From assembly GCA_025928415.1 (NCBI GenBank), contig JAICJK010000144.1:1-6703 (forward strand): a DNA stretch of 6,703 nucleotides, given 5' to 3'. Shown piece after piece: positions 1-6,594 of the stretch. The DNA is from Solirubrobacteraceae bacterium. GTDB lineage: Bacteria; Actinomycetota; Thermoleophilia; Solirubrobacterales; Solirubrobacteraceae. The translations under genes were made by a program, and so were the position numbers. Position 1 is the first letter of the stretch. Each line of letters opens with the position of its first letter. The notes under the pieces are model-generated. The model was not told where the DNA came from and made no database searches. It saw only the letters and a program-made list of their open reading frames with translations.

Positions 1-1
1 G

Positions 2-271
2 ATGCTCGCGCTCGGCCAGGGCCGCGTCGGGATCGGGCCGGGGACGGTGGCCGCCGTCGCCTCCGGCGTGCTGGCCTCCACGGCGCTCGTCGTCTTCTAC
101 ATCGCGCTGCGCAGCGGGGACGCCAGCCGCGTCGTGCCGCTGACCTCCGCGTACCCCGTGGTCACGCTGATCCTCTCGGCCCTGGTGCTGGCCGAGCGCA
201 TCACCGCGCTGCGCGCGGCCGGCGCGCTGATCGTCGTGTGCGGCGTCGTGCTGCTCAGCCTCGGGCACTGA
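2..271 (+). CDS. DMT-superfamily (EamA-type) transporter, C-terminal part
   Basis: This is the last 89 codons of a multi-pass inner-membrane protein; the 5' end lies outside the window, so the ATG at position 2 is probably internal. The visible part has three strongly hydrophobic segments, roughly residues 14-36, 44-62 and 70-87. The second is preceded by the sequence SRVVPLTSAYPVV, and the short acidic turn LAERIT separates the second and third. This pattern (a segment ending in P-L-x-x-x-x-P, then an AE-R turn and a last Gly-rich helix) is typical of the C-terminal EamA repeat of drug/metabolite transporters, which export or import small metabolites. The substrate cannot be predicted. The gene stops at 271 and is separated from the next gene by 180 bases with a possible terminator, so it is probably not part of the downstream operon. 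Confidence 0.8.
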   Translation: MLALGQGRVGIGPGTVAAVASGVLASTALVVFYIALRSGDASRVVPLTSAYPVVTLILSALVLAERITALRAAGALIVVCGVVLLSLGH

Positions 272-300
272 GCCCGCGATCCACGCCTCGTCGCCGGGCT
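271..300 (+). terminator. possible intrinsic terminator after the transporter gene
   Basis: AGCCCG at 271-276 pairs perfectly with CGGGCT at 295-300. The stem can continue by CGA/TCG (277-279 with 291-293) past a one-base bulge, leaving an 11-base loop. The stem starts at the last base of the transporter stop codon and is followed only by TTT (300-302), so the U-tract is weak. The position suits a terminator for the transporter transcript, but the poor U-run keeps confidence low. Confidence 0.4.
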
Positions 301-320
301 TTGGCGATCTGCACCAAAGC
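298..320. promoter_or_regulatory. inverted repeat GCTTTGG-N9-CCAAAGC, candidate operator or hairpin
   Basis: GCTTTGG (298-304) and CCAAAGC (314-320) are perfect reverse complements around a 9-base centre. The AT-containing arms stand out in this GC-rich sequence. The size (23 bp, two-fold symmetric) fits the binding site of a dimeric regulator. It shares three bases with the 3' arm of the preceding hairpin, so the two could not fold at the same time in RNA. No regulator gene is in the window, so the binding protein is unknown. Confidence 0.4.
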
Positions 321-332
321 TCGCTGCGACCG

Positions 333-342
333 GTGTGCACAC
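333..342. promoter_or_regulatory. 10-bp perfect palindrome GTGTGCACAC
   Basis: GTGTGCACAC reads the same on both strands; the symmetry does not extend to the flanking bases. It sits 110 bases before the hyuA start, between the other symmetric elements. It could be a half of a control region, but a 10-bp palindrome alone is weak evidence. Confidence 0.25.
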
Positions 343-363
343 GCCCGTTGCACCGCTCATGGG

Positions 364-396
364 CTGCGGTCACACTGCGGGCAATCTGCGGCCTCG
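364..396 (+). promoter_or_regulatory. three CTGCGG direct repeats with exact 11-base period
   Basis: CTGCGG occurs at 364-369, 375-380 and 386-391, each followed by five different bases (TCACA, GCAAT, CCTCG), so the period is exactly 11. Direct repeats at 11-base spacing put the motif on one face of the helix. This is the known arrangement for winged-helix activators of the OmpR/PhoP and SARP types in actinobacteria. The array lies 61 to 88 bases before the hyuA start, a suitable place for an activator site upstream of the operon promoter. The repeat is seen directly; the regulator class is inferred. Confidence 0.5.
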
Positions 397-400
397 ACAG

Positions 401-422
401 TGCGTCAGCGCGCCGTGACGCA
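401..422. promoter_or_regulatory. inverted repeat TGCGTCA-N8-TGACGCA, candidate operator
   Basis: TGCGTCA (401-407) and TGACGCA (416-422) are perfect reverse complements separated by GCGCGCCG. The 22-bp site ends 29 bases before the hyuA start and 17 bases before its ribosome binding site. Two-fold symmetry of this size fits a dimeric repressor such as a GntR-, TetR- or LacI-type protein. It could equally fold as a hairpin in the 5' untranslated RNA. No regulator gene is visible to choose between these. Confidence 0.5.
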
Positions 423-439
423 GGTCCGACGAGGAGACT

Positions 440-443
440 GGAG
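440..443 (+). promoter_or_regulatory. ribosome binding site setting the hyuA GTG start
   Basis: GGAG lies 8 bases before the GTG at 452, which is good spacing. A second purine run, GAGGAG at 431-436, lies 15 bases away and is too distant. Together with the protein starting directly with the conserved nucleotide-binding strand, this fixes GTG 452 as the start. Confidence 0.6.
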
Positions 444-451
444 CTGGATAC

Positions 452-2545
452 GTGGGCATTCGCGTAGGAATCGACACGGGCGGGACGTTCACCGATCTCG
501 TCGCCGTCGACGAGCAGACCGGGGACTGGTTCGTCGCCAAGGTGCCGTCCAACCCGTCGCGCCCGGTGGAGGCGCTGGCCGCTGCGGTGCAGCAGGCGCA
601 GTTCGACCCGGCCGACGTGTCGTTCATCGTCGTCGGCACGACGATCGGCATCAACGCCGTCATCACCCGCACGGGTGCGCGCGTGATCTACCTCACCACC
701 AAGGGGTTCGAGGACGTCCCGCACATCCAGCGGATCAACCGCAAGAACCACTACGACTTCGTGTGGCGCAAGCCCGCGCCGCTGGCCCGCCGGCAGGACT
801 GCATCGGCATCGACGAGCGCGTGAGCGCCGAGGGCGAGGTCGTCCGCGCGCTCGACCCCGGCGAGATCCGGCGCGTGCTGCCCGAGCACGGCGGCGAGGA
901 CGTCGCGGTCGCCGTGTGCTTCCTGTTCTCCTACCTCAATCCCGCCTCGGAGCTGGCGGCCCGCGACGCGGTCGCGGCGATCGACCCGGGGCTGCCCGTC
1001 TCGCTCTCCCACGAGATCGCGCCGATCTGGCGCGAGTACGAGCGCGGCACGGCGGCGATCCTCGACGCCTACCTCAAGCCGACCGTCGACCGCTACGTCG
1101 ACGGCGTCGGCGAGGCCTTCGCGGCGCAGGGCGTGCGGGCGAGCTGGTCGCTGCTGAAGTCCAACGGCGGCCACACGGTCTCGGCGCAGGCGCGCGAGCG
1201 CCCGGGCCACGTGCTGCTGTCCGGCATCGCGGGCGGCGCCATCGGCGGCGCGTACTTCGCGCGCGAGCGCGAGGCGCCCAAGGCGATCGTGCTCGACATG
1301 GGCGGCACGAGCTGCGACGTGTGCCTGATCGTCGACGGCGCCCCGCTGTTCTCCTCGGAGTACGAGATCGAGTTCGGCCTGCCGGTCGCCGTCCCCACGG
1401 TGAGCACCAAGACGATCGGCGCGGGCGGCGGCTCGATCGGCTGGATCGATCCGGGCGGCTTCCTGCAGGTCGGCCCGCAGAGCGCCGGGGCCGACCCGGG
1501 GCCCGCGTGCTACGGCAGCGGCGGCGAGGAGCCGACGCTCACCGACGCCAACGTCGCGCTGGGCCGGCTGAACCCGGAGTTCTTCCTCGGCGGCTCGCTG
1601 TCGCTCGACCCCGAGCTGAGCCGGGGCGCCCTCGCGCGGGTCGCCGCCGAGCTCGGGACCGACGCGGTGCAGGTCGCCTCCTCGATGATCCGGATCGCCA
1701 ACGAGAACATGGCCAACGCGGTGCGCATCGTCACCGTCGAGGAGGGCGTCGACCCGCGCGACCACGCGCTCATCGCGATGGGCGGGGCCGGGCCGACCCA
1801 CGCGGCAGAGATCGCCGAGGCGATCGGCATGGACCGCGTGATCGTGCCGCTGCACCCGGGCCTCACGTCGGCCTTCGGCGCGCTCGCGGCCGAGGTCCGC
1901 GTCGACGAGGTCAAGAGCGTGAACCTGAAGAGCACGGTCAGCTCGGCGGACACCGTCGACGCGCTGTTCGCCGAGCTCCAGGCGACCGCGGTCGAGAACT
2001 TCCGCGCCCAGGGCAGCTCGCCGGCCGCGCCGGCGGTCGCCCGGTCGATCGCGATGCGCTACGAGGGCCAGAACTACGAGCAGGAGATCCCGGTGCCGGA
2101 GGGCCCGATCACCGACGCGCTGCTGGCCGACGTCTTCGAGCGCTACCACCAGCTCCACCACGAGTTCTACGGCTACCGCCTCGACGCGCTGCCGGTCGAG
2201 CTCGTGCGCCTGCTGGTCACGGCGACCGCGGCCGACACCGCGCCGCTGCCCGCGCTGAGCCTCGACGTGCAGGGCGACGCGCCGGCCGGCGACCGGCCCG
2301 CCGCGCGCACCGCAGAGGTCCACTTCGGCGACGCCTTCCAGACCACGCCGGTGGTCGCGCGGACCGAGCTGATCGGCGCGGCGGTGCGGCAGGGGCCGCT
2401 GATCGTCGAGTCGATGGACACCACCGTGGTCGTCCCGCCGGGATGGGCCGTGGAGAGCGATCCCGTGGGCATCCTGGAGCTGCGCAGGACCTCCGCCCCG
2501 GCGTCCCCCCAGACCACCACCGGCGCGGTCGGCGCCGCCAACTAG
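452..2545 (+). CDS. hyuA: HyuA-type hydantoinase/oxoprolinase family ATPase subunit
   Basis: This 697-residue protein is the ATP-using subunit of a cytoplasmic HyuA/HyuB enzyme. Known relatives hydrolyse N-methylhydantoin, 5-oxoproline or caprolactam, or carboxylate acetone and acetophenone, by phosphorylating the substrate. The N-terminal domain begins with DTGGTFTD (8-15) and has VGTT (61-64). The central Hydantoinase_A domain has LDMGGTSCD (281-289), GAGGGS (323-328), SAGADPGPACYG (344-355), TDAN (364-367) and GGAGPTHA (444-451). These are the nucleotide-binding motifs of the ASKHA-fold family. The rest, from about 500, is the C-terminal domain. Length is normal for a stand-alone HyuA. The GTG start has a well-placed GGAG. 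The usual GGTSTD reads GGTSCD here, and the segment after GTT (GFEDVPHIQRINRKNHYDF, 85-103) departs from the more common pattern as I recall it. It is the first gene of the operon, 20 bases before hyuB. The family is certain; substrate and hydrolase versus carboxylase activity are open. Confidence 0.93.
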   Translation: MGIRVGIDTGGTFTDLVAVDEQTGDWFVAKVPSNPSRPVEALAAAVQQAQFDPADVSFIVVGTTIGINAVITRTGARVIYLTTKGFEDVPHIQRINRKNHYDFVWRKPAPLARRQDCIGIDERVSAEGEVVRALDPGEIRRVLPEHGGEDVAVAVCFLFSYLNPASELAARDAVAAIDPGLPVSLSHEIAPIWREYERGTAAILDAYLKPTVDRYVDGVGEAFAAQGVRASWSLLKSNGGHTVSAQARERPGHVLLSGIAGGAIGGAYFAREREAPKAIVLDMGGTSCDVCLIVDGAPLFSSEYEIEFGLPVAVPTVSTKTIGAGGGSIGWIDPGGFLQVGPQSAGADPGPACYGSGGEEPTLTDANVALGRLNPEFFLGGSLSLDPELSRGALARVAAELGTDAVQVASSMIRIANENMANAVRIVTVEEGVDPRDHALIAMGGAGPTHAAEIAEAIGMDRVIVPLHPGLTSAFGALAAEVRVDEVKSVNLKSTVSSADTVDALFAELQATAVENFRAQGSSPAAPAVARSIAMRYEGQNYEQEIPVPEGPITDALLADVFERYHQLHHEFYGYRLDALPVELVRLLVTATAADTAPLPALSLDVQGDAPAGDRPAARTAEVHFGDAFQTTPVVARTELIGAAVRQGPLIVESMDTTVVVPPGWAVESDPVGILELRRTSAPASPQTTTGAVGAAN

Positions 2546-2565
2546 ATCGAGCGAGGAACGAGACC

Positions 2566-4308
2566 ATGGCTGCTCAGGACAGGACGGCGGAGGGCATCGG
2601 CGACGGGATCGACCCGGTGCTGCTCGGCATCATCAACAACAACTTCGTGAACATCTGCCGCGAGATGGGGATCACGATGACGCGCACCGCGTTCTCGCCG
2701 ATCTTCAACGAGGGCCTCGACTTCTCGTGCGTGCTGTTCGACCGCCACGGCAACATGATCGGCCAGGCCGAGTTCTGCCCCGCGCAGCTCGCGGCGAGCC
2801 TGTTCATCGTCCGCTGGACGGTCGAGGAGCTCGGCGTCGACTCCTTCGAGCCGGGCGACGTCGTGCTGCACAACGACCCCTACCGCGGCGGCGCGCACAT
2901 CCCCGAGCACTCGGTCATCCGGCCGGTCTTCCACGGGGGCGAGCTGTGGGGCTTCGTGGCCAACGTCGGCCACCTCGCGGAGATCGGCGGCAAGGCCGTG
3001 GGCAGCTTCGCCGCGGACGCCACCGAGGTCTTCCAGGAGGGCCTGCGGATCCCGCCGGTCAAGATCGTCAGCCGCGACGAGAACAACCTCGACCTGTGGC
3101 GGCTGATCATGGCCAACCACCGCACCCCGCGGAACACGTGGGGCGACCTGAACGCCCAGATCGGGTCCCTGCGCGTGGCCGAGCGGCGGCTGCTCGAGCT
3201 GCTCGACCGCTACGGCGCGGAGTTCGTCTCCCAGGCCGCCGAGGAGCTCATGGACTACTCGGAGCGGTGGATGCGGGCGGAGATCGCGGCGATCCCCGAC
3301 GGCAGCTACGAGTTCACCGACTGGATGGAGGACGACGGCGTCGTCGACGAGCCGGTGAAGTTCCACGTGACCGTCACGATCGACGGCGACCGCATGATCG
3401 TCGACTGGACCGGCAGCTCGCCTCAGGTCCGCGGGCCGATCAACGCGACCTACGGCGTGACCTCCGGCGCGGTCTACAACGCGGTCTTCCACGTGACGGA
3501 CTCGAGCATCCCGAAGAACAGCGGCGCCTACCGGCCGATCCACATCATCGCGCCCCCCGGGACGGTGACCAACGTCGTCTACCCCGGGCCGTCGGTGGGC
3601 GGCAACACCGAGACCCACCCGAAGCTCGTCGACATGGTCACCGGCGCGCTGGCGCCCGTCATGCGCGACCGGGTGGCCGCGGCCGAGGGCGCCAGCGCCT
3701 GCAACTTCCTGTTCGGCGGGGTGCACCCCAAGACCGGCGACTACTACGCCAACTACCACCTCGAGGGCTGCGGCTGGGGCGCCAAGGACTACGACGACGG
3801 CAACGACTGCACGATCGTGGTGAACGGCAACTGCCGCAACACGCCGGTGGAGATCTTCGAGACGCGCTACCCGCTCGAGACCGTCGAGTACTCCCTGATC
3901 GCCGACTCCGGCGGCGCCGGCCGCCACCGCGGCGGTCTCGGCACGCGCCGGATCATGCGCGTCGGGGCGGGCGCCGAGGTGACCGCGAGCGCGCTCTTCG
4001 ACCGCACCAAGGGCGAGTTCCGCGCCTGGGGCCTGGAGGGCGGCCTGCCGGGCGGGTACGGCGCGATCCTCGTCAAGCGCAACGGCGACACCGAGTTCCG
4101 CACCTTCCCCGAGGTCTACGGCACCGTCTCGGCCTCCAAGTTCACCAACATCCTCCTCAAGGAGGGCGACGAGATCATGCTCGACGCGCCCGGGGGCGGG
4201 GGCTTCGGCGACCCGCTCGAGCGCGACCGGGACGCCGTGGCGCGCGACGTCGCCGAGGGGATCGTGAGCCCGGAGGCCGCGCGCGACGTGTACGGCTGGG
4301 ACGGATGA
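2566..4308 (+). CDS. hyuB: HyuB-type hydantoinase/carboxylase family catalytic partner subunit
   Basis: This 580-residue protein is the HyuB (Hydantoinase_B) partner of the preceding gene, expected to form the second half of the active site in the cytoplasm. Start: ATG 2566, with GAGGA at 2553-2557, 8 bases upstream. Motifs in order: an N-terminal helical stretch with NNNFVNICREMG (24-35) and FNEGLDFSCVLFD (47-59), HNDPYRGGAHIPEH (102-115), FVANVGHLAEIGG (130-142), WTGSSPQVRGPIN (281-293), GGNTETHP (345-352), GGAGRHRGG (449-457) and the C-terminal glycine motif APGGGGFGDP (541-550). Length is full for a stand-alone HyuB. In the two histidine motifs that carry metal ligands in this family, the acidic residue is Glu (E114, E139) where many members have Asp. 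The stop overlaps the next start as ATGA, so the two are translationally coupled. The exact reaction cannot be read from the sequence. Confidence 0.93.
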   Translation: MAAQDRTAEGIGDGIDPVLLGIINNNFVNICREMGITMTRTAFSPIFNEGLDFSCVLFDRHGNMIGQAEFCPAQLAASLFIVRWTVEELGVDSFEPGDVVLHNDPYRGGAHIPEHSVIRPVFHGGELWGFVANVGHLAEIGGKAVGSFAADATEVFQEGLRIPPVKIVSRDENNLDLWRLIMANHRTPRNTWGDLNAQIGSLRVAERRLLELLDRYGAEFVSQAAEELMDYSERWMRAEIAAIPDGSYEFTDWMEDDGVVDEPVKFHVTVTIDGDRMIVDWTGSSPQVRGPINATYGVTSGAVYNAVFHVTDSSIPKNSGAYRPIHIIAPPGTVTNVVYPGPSVGGNTETHPKLVDMVTGALAPVMRDRVAAAEGASACNFLFGGVHPKTGDYYANYHLEGCGWGAKDYDDGNDCTIVVNGNCRNTPVEIFETRYPLETVEYSLIADSGGAGRHRGGLGTRRIMRVGAGAEVTASALFDRTKGEFRAWGLEGGLPGGYGAILVKRNGDTEFRTFPEVYGTVSASKFTNILLKEGDEIMLDAPGGGGFGDPLERDRDAVARDVAEGIVSPEAARDVYGWDG

Positions 4309-4511
4309 CGACCGTGGGCCACTGGGAGCCGATCGTGACGCAGATCTGGGACACCGTGATCACGCCGTGCGACTGCTGCGGGCAGGTGGTGGCCAAGCGG
4401 CTGTGGGTCGTGGACGTGGACGGCGAGGAGCACCGGTTCTGCAGCACGCGCTGCGAGGAGCTCTACCGCACGCACGTCGTCCCGCAGCGCCGCGCGGAGA
4501 CGGCGACATGA
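4305..4511 (+). CDS. 68-residue cysteine-rich, TRASH-like metal-binding protein
   Basis: A small acidic-to-neutral soluble protein of 68 residues, with no signal peptide or membrane segment. Its cysteines form CDCCG (C22, C24, C25) and FCSTRC (C46, C50). C25-x20-C46-x3-C50 matches the spacing of TRASH-type treble-clef metal-binding domains (C-x19-22-C-x3-C). C22-x2-C25 adds a fourth possible ligand, so one Zn or similar ion is likely. H43 lies near by. The start ATG overlaps the hyuB stop (ATGA 4305-4308) and its stop overlaps the next start (ATGA 4508-4511). It lacks a clear ribosome binding site of its own, so it depends on coupling from hyuB. Ketone carboxylases related to HyuAB have an extra small subunit, and a similar role is possible here, though I see no sequence match to the acetone carboxylase gamma subunit. 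A metallochaperone is the alternative. The gene call is firm; the function is a guess. Confidence 0.75.
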   Translation: MTTVGHWEPIVTQIWDTVITPCDCCGQVVAKRLWVVDVDGEEHRFCSTRCEELYRTHVVPQRRAETAT

Positions 4512-4537
4512 GCGGCGGCGGCATGAGCGGCGGCGCC
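4508..4537 (+). repeat. tandem 15-base duplication at the aminotransferase start
   Basis: The first 15 bases of the gene (encoding MSGGG) are repeated at once, with one base changed, as 4523-4537 (encoding MSGGA). This creates two in-frame ATG codons. The first is favoured by the GGAG at 4496-4499 and by the overlap with the preceding stop codon. The conserved fold begins only around residue 20, so either start gives a complete enzyme. Confidence 0.7.
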
Positions 4538-5461
4538 GTGCGCGCGCCGGTACGGGCGCGGACCGGCTTCGAGGACGGGGCGGCGTTCGTCGACGGCCGC
4601 ATCGTCCCGATCGGCGCGGCCACGATCTCGATCGTCGACACGGGCTTCTCCCGCTCGGACGTCACCTACGACGTCGTCGGCGTCTGGCAGGGCGCGTTCT
4701 TCCGCCTCGACGACCACCTCGAGCGCTTCGAGAGCAGCTGCCGCAGCCTCCGGCTGCGCCTGCCCCACACCCGCGAGGAGATGGCGGCGATCCTGGCCGA
4801 CCTCGTGCGCACCGCCGGCCTGCGCGACTCCTACGTGGAGACGATCTGCACGCGCGGGGTGTCGCGCAAGGGCGTGCGCGACCCGCGCACGTTCGAGAAC
4901 CGCTTCTACGCCTACGCCGTGCCGTTCGTCTGGCTGCTGCCCGAGGCCGACGCGGAGACCGGGATGGACGCGGTGATCGCGCGCACCGTGCAGCGGATCC
5001 CCACGACGTCGGTCGACCCGACGGTCAAGAACTTCCACTGGGCCGACCTCACCCGCGGCCTCTACGAGGCCTACGACCGCGGCGCGCGCTACCCGATCCT
5101 GCTCGACGCGGACGGGAACGTGACCGAGGGCGCGGGCTACAACGTCTTCGCGCTGGTCGACGGGCGGCTGCTCACGCCGGCCTCCGGCACGCTCGAGGGC
5201 ATCACGCGCCGGACGGTCATGGAGCTCGCCGAGCGCGAGGGGATCCCCGCCGAGCTCGTCGCGCTGCCCGAGGCGACGTTCCGCCAGGGCGCGGAGCTGT
5301 TCGCGACGACCACCGCGGGCGGCGTGATGCCGATCACCTCGCTGGATGGCGAGCCGGTCGGCGACGGGACCGTCGGGCCCGTCACCCGCCGCCTGCGCGA
5401 GCTGTACTGGGAGGCCCACGCGGACCCCCGGTACGCCACGCCGGTCGACTACGGCGCCTAG
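4508..5461 (+). CDS. fold-type IV PLP aminotransferase, (R)-amine transaminase-like
   Basis: A 317-residue class IV aminotransferase, which moves an amino group between an amine or amino acid and a keto acid using pyridoxal phosphate. Visible marks: AATISIVDTGFSRSDVTYD (37-55), FRLDDHLERF (65-74), the PLP lysine in DPTVKNFHWADL (K174), LLDADGNVTEGAGYNVF (198-214) with the cofactor-contacting Glu at 207, LEGITRR (229-235), and TTTAGGVMPITSLDG (267-281). The SDVTY, DPTVKN-W-DL and GPVTRRLRELYWE segments resemble (R)-selective amine transaminases of Arthrobacter and Mycobacterium type more than typical IlvE or D-alanine transaminases. This is a judgement from remembered sequences. Start: ATG 4508 has GGAG at 4496-4499 and overlaps the preceding stop; ATG 4523 is the alternative. 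Placed after hyuAB, it would remove or add the amino group of the product. A D-amino-acid or branched-chain substrate is not excluded. Confidence 0.88.
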   Translation: MSGGGMSGGAVRAPVRARTGFEDGAAFVDGRIVPIGAATISIVDTGFSRSDVTYDVVGVWQGAFFRLDDHLERFESSCRSLRLRLPHTREEMAAILADLVRTAGLRDSYVETICTRGVSRKGVRDPRTFENRFYAYAVPFVWLLPEADAETGMDAVIARTVQRIPTTSVDPTVKNFHWADLTRGLYEAYDRGARYPILLDADGNVTEGAGYNVFALVDGRLLTPASGTLEGITRRTVMELAEREGIPAELVALPEATFRQGAELFATTTAGGVMPITSLDGEPVGDGTVGPVTRRLRELYWEAHADPRYATPVDYGA

Positions 5462-5467
5462 CGGGCA

Positions 5468-6577
5468 GTGAGCGCGCCGGCCGCCAGCGAGGCCCCCGGC
5501 GTCCCGGCCGACCGGCTCCGGGACTTCGCGGTCGCGATCCTCGAGGCCGCCGGCCTGCCGGCGGCCGACGCGCGGGTCGTCGCCGACAGCCTCGTCGACG
5601 CCGACCTGCGCGGCATCCACTCCCACGGGGTCAGCCGCCTGGGCATCTACGTCCAGCGGCTGGACGCCGGGGGCAACCGCGCGCAGGGCCCCGTGACCGT
5701 GGTGGCCGATGCGCCGTCGCTGGCCGTCCTGGACGGCGGCGACCTGCTCTCGCAGGTGCCGAGCGCCCGCGCCGTCGCCCTCGCGGTCGAGAAGGCGCGC
5801 GCGACGGGTTGCGCCGCCGTCTCGGTGCGCGGCGCCGCGCACTTCGGCGCCGCCGGCTACTGGGCCCGGCTGATCGCCGAGCAGGGCCTGCTCGGCATGG
5901 CCAGCACCAACACGTCGCCGCTGATGGCGCCGTGGGGCGGGGTGACCACGGCGATCGGCACGAACCCGCTGGCGATGGCCTTCCCGTCGTCCGGGGAGGC
6001 GCCCGTCGTGATGGACGTCGCCACGAGCGAGACGACGTGGGGAGCGGTCGTCAACGCCTCGGCGGCCGGCGCGGCGATCCCGGACACCTGGGCGCTGGGG
6101 CGCGACGGCGCCGTCACGACCTCCGCGTCCGAGGCCGTCGCGGCGCGGCGCCTGCTGCCCTTCGGGCGCCACAAGGGCTACGCGATCGCCGTAGGCGTCG
6201 AGCTGCTGACCGGCGCCCTGGCCGGCGCCCGCTGCCTGTCGCAGGTCGCCGACATGTACGGCGAGCCCGAGGCGCCGATGGGGGCGGGGCTGTTCTTCCT
6301 CGCCCTCGACCCCGGCCGGCTGTCCCCGGCCGCCGGGCAGGCCTTCGCCGACGCGGTGCGCGACGCGCAGCGCGAGCTCAACGGCCTGCCCCCGGCCGCC
6401 GGCGTCGAGCGCGTGCTGTGGCCGGGCCAGCCCGAGGCCGAGCGGGCCGCGCGCCGCCGCGCGAACGGGATCCCGCTCCCCGCGCCGATCGTCGAGGACG
6501 TCCGGCGCGTCGCGGCCGGGCTCGGCGTCGCCGGGGACCGCGGGCCGTGGGCGGGCGCGGAGGGGGGCGCAGCGTGA
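5468..6577 (+). CDS. Ldh2-family (malate/L-lactate dehydrogenase-like) NAD(P)-dependent oxidoreductase
   Basis: A 369-residue cytoplasmic oxidoreductase of the Ldh_2 family, unrelated to the classical Rossmann malate and lactate dehydrogenases. Members reduce or oxidise 2-oxo/2-hydroxy acids, ureidoglycolate (AllD), sulfolactate, diketogulonate (DlgD), or cyclic imino acids (DpkA). Family marks: ADLRGIHSHGVSRL (45-58) with the conserved His 52/53 region, RGAAHFGAAGYW (121-132), STNTSPLMAPWGG (146-158), IGTNPLAMAFP (163-173), VMDVATS (181-187) and PFGRHKGYAIA (231-241). The usual GGHKG reads GRHKG. Length is normal. The GTG start lies 6 bases after the aminotransferase stop and has only a weak purine stretch, so translation is probably coupled; no better in-frame start precedes the conserved region. 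Coming after a transaminase, it may reduce a keto acid, imine or oxidise a hydroxy acid in the same pathway. The family is secure, the substrate is not. Confidence 0.9.
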   Translation: MSAPAASEAPGVPADRLRDFAVAILEAAGLPAADARVVADSLVDADLRGIHSHGVSRLGIYVQRLDAGGNRAQGPVTVVADAPSLAVLDGGDLLSQVPSARAVALAVEKARATGCAAVSVRGAAHFGAAGYWARLIAEQGLLGMASTNTSPLMAPWGGVTTAIGTNPLAMAFPSSGEAPVVMDVATSETTWGAVVNASAAGAAIPDTWALGRDGAVTTSASEAVAARRLLPFGRHKGYAIAVGVELLTGALAGARCLSQVADMYGEPEAPMGAGLFFLALDPGRLSPAAGQAFADAVRDAQRELNGLPPAAGVERVLWPGQPEAERAARRRANGIPLPAPIVEDVRRVAAGLGVAGDRGPWAGAEGGAA

Positions 6578-6594
6578 CCGCGCCCGCGCGGTGA
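6574..6594 (+). other. six-codon mini-ORF or frame-lost SDR start
   Basis: GGAGG at 6559-6563, within a G-rich run to 6567, is the best Shine-Dalgarno sequence in this part. It is correctly spaced for GTG 6574, which overlaps the Ldh2 stop as GTGA. That frame encodes only M-T-A-P-A-R and stops at 6592-6594, where the TGA again overlaps a GTG (6591) in the dehydrogenase frame. Either this is a tiny coupling ORF, or the dehydrogenase truly starts at 6574 and one base is missing. Confidence 0.45.

Noticed and set aside
348..376. A sigma70-like promoter TTGCAC-N17-CACACT
   Set aside because: Spacing is right but each box matches only about half of the consensus, and the -10 would lie inside the 11-base repeat array; too weak to list as a feature.
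238..2565. The hyuB reading frame stays open through all of hyuA, suggesting a 1356-residue fusion protein
   Set aside because: The upstream part is arginine/alanine-rich low-complexity sequence typical of an off-frame reading of GC-rich DNA, and hyuB has its own ribosome binding site and ATG at 2566.
2542..3927. A 461-codon open frame on the minus strand opposite hyuB
   Set aside because: It is valine/aspartate/arginine-rich shadow sequence without a domain, fully covered by the conserved hyuB.
2727..4304. Upstream extension of the small cysteine protein into a 594-residue protein
   Set aside because: The extension lies inside hyuB and is arginine/glycine-rich shadow sequence; the ATG overlapping the hyuB stop gives a compact metal-binding protein.
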